This document shows, piece by piece, positions 17,878-24,718 of a stretch of 52,568 nt of DNA (within the stretch, counting starts at the first letter, position 1; each line of letters starts with the position of its first letter). The notes beneath the pieces were generated by a model. That model worked only from the letters and a program-made list of their open reading frames with translations, had not been told where the DNA came from and searched no databases. The position numbers and the translations under genes are program-made. Origin of the DNA: Longimicrobiales bacterium (GTDB lineage Bacteria > Gemmatimonadota > Gemmatimonadetes > Longimicrobiales > Gaopeijiaceae). The DNA lies in contig JAPKBW010000021.1 in the NCBI GenBank assembly GCA_028823235.1, positions 1-52,568 on the forward strand, given 5' to 3'.

Positions 17878-17892
17878 CACCTGGTCCAGGTG
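17878..17892. promoter_or_regulatory. 15-bp palindrome upstream of the trans-sulfuration gene
   Basis: CACCTGG-T-CCAGGTG is a perfect inverted repeat around a single base. It lies about 53 bases upstream of the PLP-enzyme start, in the 240-base divergent region shared with the phosphohexomutase gene. Its symmetry suits a dimeric repressor such as a sulfur or methionine regulator. I see no SAM-riboswitch core. Regulator and target are unknown. Confidence 0.35.
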
Positions 17893-18065
17893 GCAAGTAT
17901 TCAATCTAGAAGGGCTCGGCAGTTGCCCGCTACCGATCGTCGCGGATCTTTTCGTTGACTCGCGATACCCAACTGCGCCAGACTTCGTGAGGTGGGACCG
18001 ATCCACTGAAACGTCGCGGAATTCCTTAACGATCGAACCAATTCGGCCGAACGAAACGAGGACTT

Positions 18066-19451
18066 GTGCCACTTCATCTTCCCGAAGACCTCATGGTCAG
18101 TGTGTCCGGCGTCCGCGGACGTGTGGGCGAACCACTCACTCCTGAGCTCATAGCGGGCGTAGCCGCTGCCCTCGGTGTCCACCTCCGCGAGATAGAGAAT
18201 GGGCGGACGATGGTGCTTGGCCGTGACTCGCGAGTCTCCGGGCCGATGTTCTCACGTGCCGTGACTGCGGCCCTCCAATCCGTCGGTTGTAACGTGGTCG
18301 ACCTGGGTGTCGTCCCGACTCCGACGGTGCTCATGGCGGTTCGAGATTTGGGGGCAATCGGGGGAATCAGCGTTACCGCGAGTCACAATCCGGCCGAGTG
18401 GAATGCCCTGAAGCTGGTATCCAGTGAGGGGATCTTTCTGGACGCCGATCGGTCCATGCAGTTCCACACCTATCTGGCTGAGAAGGACCCTCCTCGTGCA
18501 GCCTGGGACGACCTCGGAGTTGTCACCCAAGATACAGAGGCTTGGTCCCGCCACTTCGCACGCATCCTCGAACTGCCTCAAATCGATGTGGAGCTGATTC
18601 GGGCCGCTCGTATCAAGGTGGCCGTCGACTGCGTCCATGGCGCAGGGGGACCGGTCATTACGGAGCTACTTGAGCATCTTGGGTGCGAGGTCGTCGGAAT
18701 CGGAATGGAGCCGGACGGATGGTTCCCGAGAGATCCGGAGCCCACTGCGGCTAACCTCGCAGACCTCGCGAACCTCGTGTCTGAGAGCGGTGCGGCGATC
18801 GGACTCGCGATTGATCCGGACGTGGACCGCCTCTCGTTGGTTGACGAACTCGGGCGACCCATGGGTGAAGACCTGACCCTCGCGCTTGCCGCTGCCGCTG
18901 TCCTGCGGCGCACTCCGGGGCCGGTGGTGACGAATCTCTCGACGAGTCGTGTCGTCGAGGACGTAGCGGAAGCATTCGGTGCTGTGTGTGTGAGGGCACC
19001 GGTCGGCGAGGTCAACGTGGCCCGTCGGATGCAGCGGGAGAACGCCGTGGTCGGTGGAGAAGGGAACGGTGGCGTGATTCTTCCCGCGCTCCACCATACG
19101 CGTGACGCTCCGCTCGCTTCGGCCCTGATTCTTCAGCACCTCGCTGAAGAATCAGTTACGCCTTCGGAGGCGGCGGCTCGGTGGCCCTCCTACGACATCG
19201 TGAAAGAAAAAGTCTCCTTCCCGAGGGAAGCGCTCACCGACGGTTACGCAGCCTTGGCCGCGGATCTCGGTGCGGAAGCACGTGACGATTCCGATGGGCT
19301 GCGGCTCGAATGGCCATCGAAGAAGGCATGGCTGCATGTGAGACCGTCAGGCACAGAACCAGTCGTGCGACTCATCGCGGAGGCTCCCGACGCGGTGTCC
19401 GCACAGAGACTTGTGGATCGCGCCGGGGATCTGCTTTCTGGGGTGGTGTAG
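18066..19451 (+). CDS. glmM: Alpha-D-phosphohexomutase, probable phosphoglucosamine mutase
   Basis: The four phosphohexomutase elements are present: the phosphoserine loop TASHNP with S106, the metal loop DPDVDR at 250-255, a sugar loop reading GEGNGGVIL, and the phosphate-binding RPSGTEPVVR near the C-terminus. Adjacency to glmS makes glucosamine-6-P to glucosamine-1-P the likely reaction. However, bacterial GlmM normally has GEQSGH in the sugar loop. GEGNGG is closer to archaeal-type mutases, so a phosphomannomutase/phosphoglucomutase role is possible. Its 461 residues are normal for the family. The start is TTG/GTG-like at 18066, chosen because homology begins at LMVSVSGVRGRVG. Confidence 0.85.
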   Translation: MPLHLPEDLMVSVSGVRGRVGEPLTPELIAGVAAALGVHLREIENGRTMVLGRDSRVSGPMFSRAVTAALQSVGCNVVDLGVVPTPTVLMAVRDLGAIGGISVTASHNPAEWNALKLVSSEGIFLDADRSMQFHTYLAEKDPPRAAWDDLGVVTQDTEAWSRHFARILELPQIDVELIRAARIKVAVDCVHGAGGPVITELLEHLGCEVVGIGMEPDGWFPRDPEPTAANLADLANLVSESGAAIGLAIDPDVDRLSLVDELGRPMGEDLTLALAAAAVLRRTPGPVVTNLSTSRVVEDVAEAFGAVCVRAPVGEVNVARRMQRENAVVGGEGNGGVILPALHHTRDAPLASALILQHLAEESVTPSEAAARWPSYDIVKEKVSFPREALTDGYAALAADLGAEARDDSDGLRLEWPSKKAWLHVRPSGTEPVVRLIAEAPDAVSAQRLVDRAGDLLSGVV

Positions 19452-19537
19452 GCGAACATCTGAGGTGACATCTAGTTGTTGTTTGGGATCGCCCGACTTT
19501 CGGGTGCCAACGGACTGAACCCGGAGGACATACACCG

Positions 19538-21373
19538 ATGTGCGGTATCGTCGGATACGTAGGACTGAGGGAAGCGACCCCCATATTGCTCGCCGGGCTA
19601 AAGCGCCTCGAATACCGCGGTTATGACTCGGCAGGAGTCGCGCTGCTGAGTGAGCAGGGTGTCGTCGCGACGAAGCGCTCCGGCAAGATCCGGGAACTCG
19701 AATCGGCGATCGGCGAGGATCCGTCCACAGCAACCTGTGGCATCGGGCATACTCGCTGGGCCACACACGGGGTGCCGAATCAGTTGAATGCTCACCCGCA
19801 CCTGTCAAATGCCGGGGATATCGCCCTCGTTCACAACGGCATCATCGAAAATGCCGATGTGCTCAGGAGCCAGCTCGTGTCGGAGGGATACGAGTTCAAC
19901 TCCGACACCGACACCGAAGTCGTCGTCCATCTGATCGACTCCCTGTGGAAGGATGGGGAGCCGATGGAGAATGCGGTCGCGGCCGCACTTCGGCGGGTCG
20001 TGGGCGCCTACGGTATCGCGGTGGTGTCTTCTCGGGACTCCGATAAGATCGTGGTGGCTCGACACGGCAGTCCACTCCTCATCGGAGTCGGCGAGTCGGG
20101 CGAAATGCTCGTCGGGTCCGATGCCGCAGCGGTGATCGAGCGGACGCGCGAAGTCGTCTACCTCGACGACGGGGACTACGCGGTCCTTACGCCGGACGGG
20201 TACCGGACCTTCCACGTGGAGGGGCACGAAGTCGAACGCGGCGTGCATCAGGTCACCTGGAATCTCGAGTCAATCGAGAAGGGTGCTTACGAGCACTTCA
20301 TGCTCAAGGAAATCTTCGAGCAGCCAAGCAGTATCGCCGACGTTATGAGAGGTCGCCTTCTCCCGGACGACGGTAACGCTCGACTTGGTGGAATTATTGA
20401 GCATCAGTTCGATCTCGGCCGAATTCAGCGCATCATCGTTACCGCGTGTGGAACAAGCTGGCATGCCGGCCTCGTCGGTGAGTACATGCTTGAGGAACTC
20501 GCCCAGATACCGGTCGCAGTCGAATACGCTTCTGAGTTCCGGTACAGGAATCCGGTACTCGAGGAGGGTACCCTGGCGCTCGCGATCAGCCAGTCAGGCG
20601 AGACTGCCGACACCCTGGCCGCGCTCAAGGAGGCAGCCCAGCGCGGACTCACGACGATGGGGGTGGTCAACACTGTCGGGTCGACGATCGCCCGCCAGAC
20701 CGACTTCGGCATGCATCTGCATGCTGGGCCGGAGATCGGAGTCGCCTCAACGAAAGCGTTCACGAGCCAGCTCGTCGCGCTCGCGCTCTTCACGCTCTTC
20801 ATGGGCCGTCGACGTGGGATGTCTGCCGCGCAGGGCATCGACATCGTTCAGCATCTCCAGGCGCTGCCTGGCCAAATCGAGGAAGTCCTGAAGCTCAATG
20901 ACGAAATCAAGGACCTCGCATCGAACTATGTGGAGGCTCAGAATTTCCTGTATCTGGGCCGCGGGTATCAGTTTCCGGTCGCTCTCGAGGGCGCATTGAA
21001 ACTGAAGGAAGTGAGTTACATCCACGCCGAGGGCTATCCGGCCGCGGAAATGAAGCACGGACCGATCGCATTGATCGACGACGACATGCCGGTCGTGGTC
21101 CTCGCTCCGCGGGATCCGATTTATTCCAAGGTCGTTTCCAACATCGAAGAGGTGAGAGCTCGAGCAGGTCGCATCATCGCAGTCGTCAGTGACGACGCCC
21201 CCGAGCTCCAGGGCAAGGTCGATCACATGATCAAGGTCCCTCACACCCTCCCGCACCTTCTTCCGGTTCTCACGACGATCCCACTTCAGCTGCTAGCTTA
21301 CCACGTGGCAGTGATGCGCGGTGCAGATGTCGATCAGCCGAGGAATCTGGCGAAGTCAGTGACGGTGGAGTAG
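19538..21373 (+). CDS. glmS: Glutamine-fructose-6-phosphate aminotransferase (isomerizing)
   Basis: This 611-residue enzyme makes glucosamine-6-phosphate from fructose-6-phosphate and glutamine, the entry step to cell-wall amino sugars. The class II glutaminase N-terminus MCGIVGYVG carries the nucleophile Cys2, with GHTRWATHG following. Two SIS domains bind the sugar phosphate (ACGTSWHAGLVGEYMLEELA; ISQSGETADTLAALKEAA; FLYLGRGYQFPVALEGALKL). The C-terminus is the invariant RNLAKSVTVE. The gene is 86 bases downstream of the mutase. The 3' end is where the AT-rich island starts and is partly copied at the island's far end. Because Tn7-type elements also target this gene end, the junction merits attention. 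Confidence 0.98.
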   Translation: MCGIVGYVGLREATPILLAGLKRLEYRGYDSAGVALLSEQGVVATKRSGKIRELESAIGEDPSTATCGIGHTRWATHGVPNQLNAHPHLSNAGDIALVHNGIIENADVLRSQLVSEGYEFNSDTDTEVVVHLIDSLWKDGEPMENAVAAALRRVVGAYGIAVVSSRDSDKIVVARHGSPLLIGVGESGEMLVGSDAAAVIERTREVVYLDDGDYAVLTPDGYRTFHVEGHEVERGVHQVTWNLESIEKGAYEHFMLKEIFEQPSSIADVMRGRLLPDDGNARLGGIIEHQFDLGRIQRIIVTACGTSWHAGLVGEYMLEELAQIPVAVEYASEFRYRNPVLEEGTLALAISQSGETADTLAALKEAAQRGLTTMGVVNTVGSTIARQTDFGMHLHAGPEIGVASTKAFTSQLVALALFTLFMGRRRGMSAAQGIDIVQHLQALPGQIEEVLKLNDEIKDLASNYVEAQNFLYLGRGYQFPVALEGALKLKEVSYIHAEGYPAAEMKHGPIALIDDDMPVVVLAPRDPIYSKVVSNIEEVRARAGRIIAVVSDDAPELQGKVDHMIKVPHTLPHLLPVLTTIPLQLLAYHVAVMRGADVDQPRNLAKSVTVE

Positions 21374-21382
21374 AACAAAACA
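21356..21382 (+). repeat. Direct repeat, proximal copy (glmS 3' end)
   Basis: These 27 bases cover the last codons of glmS (S-V-T-V-E-stop) and nine bases beyond. They match 21541-21567 at 23 of 27 positions by hand count, including an 18-base core with one mismatch. In codon alignment the distal copy reads S-V-N-V-E-L-N-K-T against S-V-T-V-E-stop-N-K-T. Confidence 0.7.
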
Positions 21383-21403
21383 GCGAATTTAAAGGAGATA
21401 ATT

Positions 21404-21522
21404 ATTGAAGGGTTAGCAGTAATAGGATTTGTTTTTGGTTTGGCAGCACTAAGCAAAGTTGTATTGCTTGAAAAACAGTTGAAAAAAAAGGAGTTCTAGA
21501 ACAGGACGATAAGAAAGAGTAA
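21404..21522 (+). pseudogene. Frame-broken small single-span membrane protein gene, low-GC origin
   Basis: AAAGGAG (21391-21397) is spaced six bases before ATT 21404. From there the frame reads I-E-G-L-A-V-I-G-F-V-F-G-L-A-A-L-S-K-V-V, then LLEKQLKKKEF and a TAG at 21497. It is a ~19-residue hydrophobic span with a basic tail. The run TTG-A8-G contains the classical slippery heptamer A AAA AAG in phase. A -1 shift there gives ...QLKKKGVLEQDDKKE and TAA at 21522, a more natural ending. No ATG, GTG or TTG start is available in this frame. It may be a decayed gene, a sequencing indel in a homopolymer, or a true frameshift gene. I know similar short membrane proteins but no named family. Confidence 0.55.
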
Positions 21523-21540
21523 TTCACTGTTCCAAAACAC

Positions 21541-21567
21541 TCAGTAAACGTGGAGTTGAACAAAACA
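21541..21567 (+). repeat. Direct repeat, distal copy of the glmS 3' end
   Basis: This is the partner of 21356-21382, offset by 185 bases and matching at 23 of 27 positions. The stop codon TAG of the proximal copy is TTG here. The two copies bracket most of the AT-rich island, as attachment-site duplicates would. Confidence 0.65.
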
Positions 21568-21611
21568 AGGAACCAGTGACTTAAAATGAATCAGACCGGA
21601 GACATTGAGCC

Positions 21612-22052
21612 GTGAAGGTCGTTCTGCAGCGAGTCACCCGCGCAGAGGTTCGCGTGGAGGGTGCCGTGGTAGGGTCAGCTGGGCGCGGTCATCTTCTTCT
21701 GGTGGGTTTCACGGAGGGAGACAGCGTCGAGGACGTTGCGTGGATGGCCGAAAAAGTCGTAGGCCTACGTGTTTTCCCAGATGACGAAGGGAAAATGAAC
21801 CGCTCGTTGGCCGATGTGAGCGGAGATCTGCTCGTGGTCAGCCAGTTCACGCTCTACGGAGACACGCGAAAGGGGAGGAGACCCAGTTTCGTCGACGCGG
21901 CACGCTCCGAGGTTGCGGTGCTGCTCTACGAAGCTTTCGTTTCAGGGCTCCGGGAGAGGGCGTGTGGTACCGTGGAGACCGGAAAATTCGGTGCTGATAT
22001 GGCGGTAGACCTGGTGAACGATGGGCCCGTCACGCTCATTTTGGAGCGGTAG
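21612..22052 (+). CDS. dtd: D-aminoacyl-tRNA deacylase
   Basis: This enzyme hydrolyses mischarged D-aminoacyl- and glycyl-tRNA(Ala), a chirality proofreading step. The 146-residue protein starts MKVVLQRVTRAEVRV. It carries the active-site SQFTLYGDTRKGRRPSF segment and the cross-dimer motif NDGPVTLILE, though the usual alanine of SQFTLxA is replaced. GTG 21612 has GGAG ten bases upstream. A nine-codon upstream ORF ends across this start (GTGA). It is the first gene after the AT-rich island and runs with maf and glpK. Confidence 0.93.
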   Translation: MKVVLQRVTRAEVRVEGAVVGSAGRGHLLLVGFTEGDSVEDVAWMAEKVVGLRVFPDDEGKMNRSLADVSGDLLVVSQFTLYGDTRKGRRPSFVDAARSEVAVLLYEAFVSGLRERACGTVETGKFGADMAVDLVNDGPVTLILER

Positions 22053-22068
22053 CTCTGTGGGATCGGTC

Positions 22069-22665
22069 ATGCGACTCGTTCTGGCTTCCCAGTCTCCGCG
22101 GCGAGCTGATGTGCTGCGCCAGCTGGGCCTTGACCCTGTGGTGCTCCCTGCCGATGTAGATGAAGCCCTTCGGGAGGGCGAGTCCGCCGAGGCGTACGTC
22201 GAGCGACTGGCCAAGGAGAAAGCTATGGCCATTGCGGCCACCGAGACCGACGCCTTGGTAGTCGGTGGCGATACGGTCGTGGTGAACGATGGTGAGATCC
22301 TGTCGAAACCGGATAGCGCTGAGGGTGCGGTCTCCATGCTGATGCAGCTTTCGGGCAGCGACCACGAGGTCCTGAGCGGCATTGCGCTCGCCGGTCCACG
22401 GGGCGTGGTCAGCACGGTGGCTCGAACGACCGTGCGGATGCGTCACTATGATGAGACAACGGTGAGGGCATACGTGGCTACAGGCGAGCCCTTCGATAAA
22501 GCCGGTGCCTACGGAATTCAAGGGCAGGGTGCGGCGTTGGTCGCATCGATCGGCGGCGACTACTATGCCGTGGTTGGTTTCCCCGTCGGAGCCTTCCTCG
22601 ACCTCTTGGTTCGCGGTGGCTGGAGATTCGGTTTCGACGGTGTGAAAGCGGCGGACAACGACTGA
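22069..22665 (+). CDS. maf: Maf-family nucleoside triphosphate pyrophosphatase (dTTP/UTP type)
   Basis: This 198-residue house-cleaning enzyme hydrolyses non-canonical or excess nucleoside triphosphates to monophosphates. The motifs are [15 protein letters not shown] at the N-terminus, [32 protein letters not shown] and [20 protein letters not shown]. The arginine and glutamine placement suits the YhdE-type dTTP/UTP group, though specificity is inferred. The frame is open upstream, but ATG 22069 begins exactly at the conserved [10 protein letters not shown]. It is 16 bases after dtd and 19 bases before glpK. Confidence 0.93.
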   Translation: MRLVLASQSPRRADVLRQLGLDPVVLPADVDEALREGESAEAYVERLAKEKAMAIAATETDALVVGGDTVVVNDGEILSKPDSAEGAVSMLMQLSGSDHEVLSGIALAGPRGVVSTVARTTVRMRHYDETTVRAYVATGEPFDKAGAYGIQGQGAALVASIGGDYYAVVGFPVGAFLDLLVRGGWRFGFDGVKAADND

Positions 22666-22684
22666 GTCTCCATCGCCGGATTTT

Positions 22685-24202
22685 ATGAGCACACCTGCAG
22701 TACTCGCGATCGATCAAGGCACCACGGGCACAACGTGCCTCGTAGTGGCTCAGGACGGTCGCATTCTTGGACGGGGATACTCGGAGTTCACCCAGCACTT
22801 TCCTCAGCTCGGATGGGTCGAGCACGATGCGCTCGAGATATGGGACGTGACGTGTCGGGTCGCGCGGGCCGCGCTCAACGACGCTACCGACGCCGCTGTG
22901 CAGTCGATCGGCATCACGAATCAGCGAGAGACGGTGGTACTGTGGGACCGCGAAACGCTTGAGCCGGTGCACCGGGCTATCGTCTGGCAGGATCGTCGCA
23001 CAACCGACCTGTGTCGGGTACTAAAGACAGAAGGACATGAGGCCGAGGTGCGCAGACGAACGGGATTGGTACTCGATCCCTACTTCTCCGGGACCAAGGT
23101 GGCGTGGCTTCTGGAGCGCGCCCCCGAGCTCCGTGCACGTGCAGAGGCAGGTGAACTTGCCATGGGCACGATCGACAGCTGGCTGATCGCACGTCTTACC
23201 TCAGGCGCGTCTCATGTCACCGACCCCACGAACGCGTCGCGGACGCTCCTCTTCGGGCTTCAAGAGGCCGCTTGGGATCCCTGGGCACTTGATCTCCTGG
23301 GTATCCCTGACGCGATCTTGCCGACGGTCGTACCGAGTGCAGGAGACTTCGGGATGGCGGATGTGAAGCATCTCGGCATTGAGGTTCCCATCGGGGGGGT
23401 CGCGGGCGATCAGCAGGCGGCGCTCTTCGGACAAGGGTGCTGGACATCCGGTATGGCGAAAAACACCTATGGAACCGGAGCTTTTCTTTTGCTCCACACA
23501 GGAGCTGAACCTGTGGCCTCGAGCCACGGCTTGCTCACCACGGTCGCGTGTGACCGGAAGGGAGGACTCGCCTACGCGCTCGAGGGATCGGTCTTTATCG
23601 CGGGTGCGGCTGTGCAGTGGCTCCGTGATGGGCTCGGGCTTCTCGAGAACGCCGCCGAGTCTGAACAAATGGCCCAGAGTCTCCCCGATACCGGTGGGGT
23701 GAGCTTTGTGCCGGCGTTCGTGGGGCTTGGCGCCCCGTATTGGGAGCCGGACGCACGGGGTGCGATGTTCGGACTGACTCGTGGAACGACTCGGGCGCAC
23801 CTCGTGAGAGCGGCCCTCGAGGCGATGGCTTTCGGTACAGCGGAGGTCCTGGAGGCGATGGAGGCCGACTCGGTTTCTGAGACCTCGGAATTACGCGTCG
23901 ACGGAGGGGCTGCTCACAACGACTGGCTCATGCAGTTCCAGTCAGATCTGCTGGGCGCGCCCGTGCGCCGCCCTGCGATGGTTGAGACTACTGCCCTCGG
24001 AGCCGCGGGATTGGCGGGACTTCAGGCCGGTGTGTGGGCGTCTGCCGAGGACTTTCGTGAGGCCCAGGGCGAGGGTACACGCTTCGAGCCCGCGATGGGT
24101 TCTAGCGATCGCATCGCCCGCATGTCCGAGTGGAGGCGAGCGGTACGTGCGACGATCGGGTGGGCGAACGATGCGTCAGACCCGGGAAAGTTTGGCGGGT
24201 AG
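22685..24202 (+). CDS. glpK: Glycerol kinase
   Basis: This FGGY-family kinase phosphorylates glycerol to glycerol-3-phosphate using ATP. Key features are [15 protein letters not shown] at the N-terminus, [16 protein letters not shown] with [40 protein letters not shown], and the ATP-binding [18 protein letters not shown]. At 505 residues it is full length. No facilitator (glpF), dehydrogenase (glpD) or regulator lies next to it. It is the last gene of the dtd-maf-glpK run and precedes the cytochrome c maturation locus by 78 bases. Confidence 0.96.
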   Translation: MSTPAVLAIDQGTTGTTCLVVAQDGRILGRGYSEFTQHFPQLGWVEHDALEIWDVTCRVARAALNDATDAAVQSIGITNQRETVVLWDRETLEPVHRAIVWQDRRTTDLCRVLKTEGHEAEVRRRTGLVLDPYFSGTKVAWLLERAPELRARAEAGELAMGTIDSWLIARLTSGASHVTDPTNASRTLLFGLQEAAWDPWALDLLGIPDAILPTVVPSAGDFGMADVKHLGIEVPIGGVAGDQQAALFGQGCWTSGMAKNTYGTGAFLLLHTGAEPVASSHGLLTTVACDRKGGLAYALEGSVFIAGAAVQWLRDGLGLLENAAESEQMAQSLPDTGGVSFVPAFVGLGAPYWEPDARGAMFGLTRGTTRAHLVRAALEAMAFGTAEVLEAMEADSVSETSELRVDGGAAHNDWLMQFQSDLLGAPVRRPAMVETTALGAAGLAGLQAGVWASAEDFREAQGEGTRFEPAMGSSDRIARMSEWRRAVRATIGWANDASDPGKFGG

Positions 24203-24280
24203 GGGATTTACCGGACTGTTCGGCATTGTGGATATCCCACTAGATTCACCGAGCCTGAAATACCCTTCGGGGAGTATAAA

Positions 24281-24715
24281 ATGAAAAAGAATGGTCGATT
24301 CATGGTGGGCCTCGTCGGCGTCGCCGCGGTGGTCACCTACCTGATCTGGACTGGCGTCAGCGAAACGATGGTTTACTACCTGACCCCTATCGAATTGATG
24401 GAGCGCGTCGAAGCGGATCCGTCCTTCCACGACGTCGGCGTGAAGGTCGGAGGCATGGTCGTTCCGGGTAGCTACTCGCGAGTGAAAGGTGAACTCCTTC
24501 ATGTATTTACGGTACATGACCTCGTAGATGACGCGATCACATTTCGGGTCGAGTATCGAGACGCCCTTCCTGATACGTTCACAGACGAGATCGAAGTCGT
24601 GCTCGAGGGAAGACTCCGAGCCGATGGGGTGTTTGAGGCGACCACGCTCCTCACCAAGTGCGGTAGCCGTTATGAAGCTGCGCCCGAGGATCTCATGACC
24701 GAAGGCGTCTCCTAG
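24281..24715 (+). CDS. ccmE: CcmE haem chaperone, Cys-type (CXXXY) variant
   Basis: CcmE takes haem from CcmC/CcmD and passes it to CcmF for cytochrome c assembly on the outer face of the membrane. The 144-residue protein has one N-terminal membrane span (FMVGLVGVAAVVTYLIW) and an OB-fold beta-barrel (VKVGGMVVPGSYSRVKGELL). Where classical CcmE has HXXXY for covalent haem attachment, this one has C127-G-S-R-Y131 in LLTKCGSRYEA. This CXXXY form is the one described for archaea and some bacteria that lack CcmH. It opens the seven-gene ccm operon; ccmF follows after three bases. Confidence 0.9.
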   Translation: MKKNGRFMVGLVGVAAVVTYLIWTGVSETMVYYLTPIELMERVEADPSFHDVGVKVGGMVVPGSYSRVKGELLHVFTVHDLVDDAITFRVEYRDALPDTFTDEIEVVLEGRLRADGVFEATTLLTKCGSRYEAAPEDLMTEGVS

Positions 24716-24718
24716 CAG

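Larger units (their letters stand above)
21374..21611. other. AT-rich foreign-looking island between glmS and dtd
   Basis: These 238 bases separate glmS from dtd. From 21371 to 21600 I count 81 G/C in 230 bases (about 35%), against roughly 60% in both flanks. The change is abrupt at the glmS stop codon. The island holds a broken small-protein gene (21404-21522), a distal copy of the glmS 3' end (21541-21567), and a second short open stretch without a start (21513-21584, ending KRGVEQNKEPVT). A nine-codon ORF at 21586-21615 overlaps the dtd GTG. Codons such as TTA, ATA, GTA and AAA dominate, as in low-GC genomes. Possible explanations are an integrated-element scar or a mis-assembled or contaminating read. 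No transposase or integrase is present. Confidence 0.8.

Noticed and set aside
21374-21611. Intact Tn7 end at the glmS site
   Set aside because: No Tn7-type terminal repeats (TGTGGG...) or tns genes are visible; only a scar can be argued.
21586-21615. Nine-codon upstream ORF (MNQTGDIEP) overlapping the dtd start
   Set aside because: Could be a coupling leader, but it sits in the AT-rich island edge and has no RBS of its own; too short to support.
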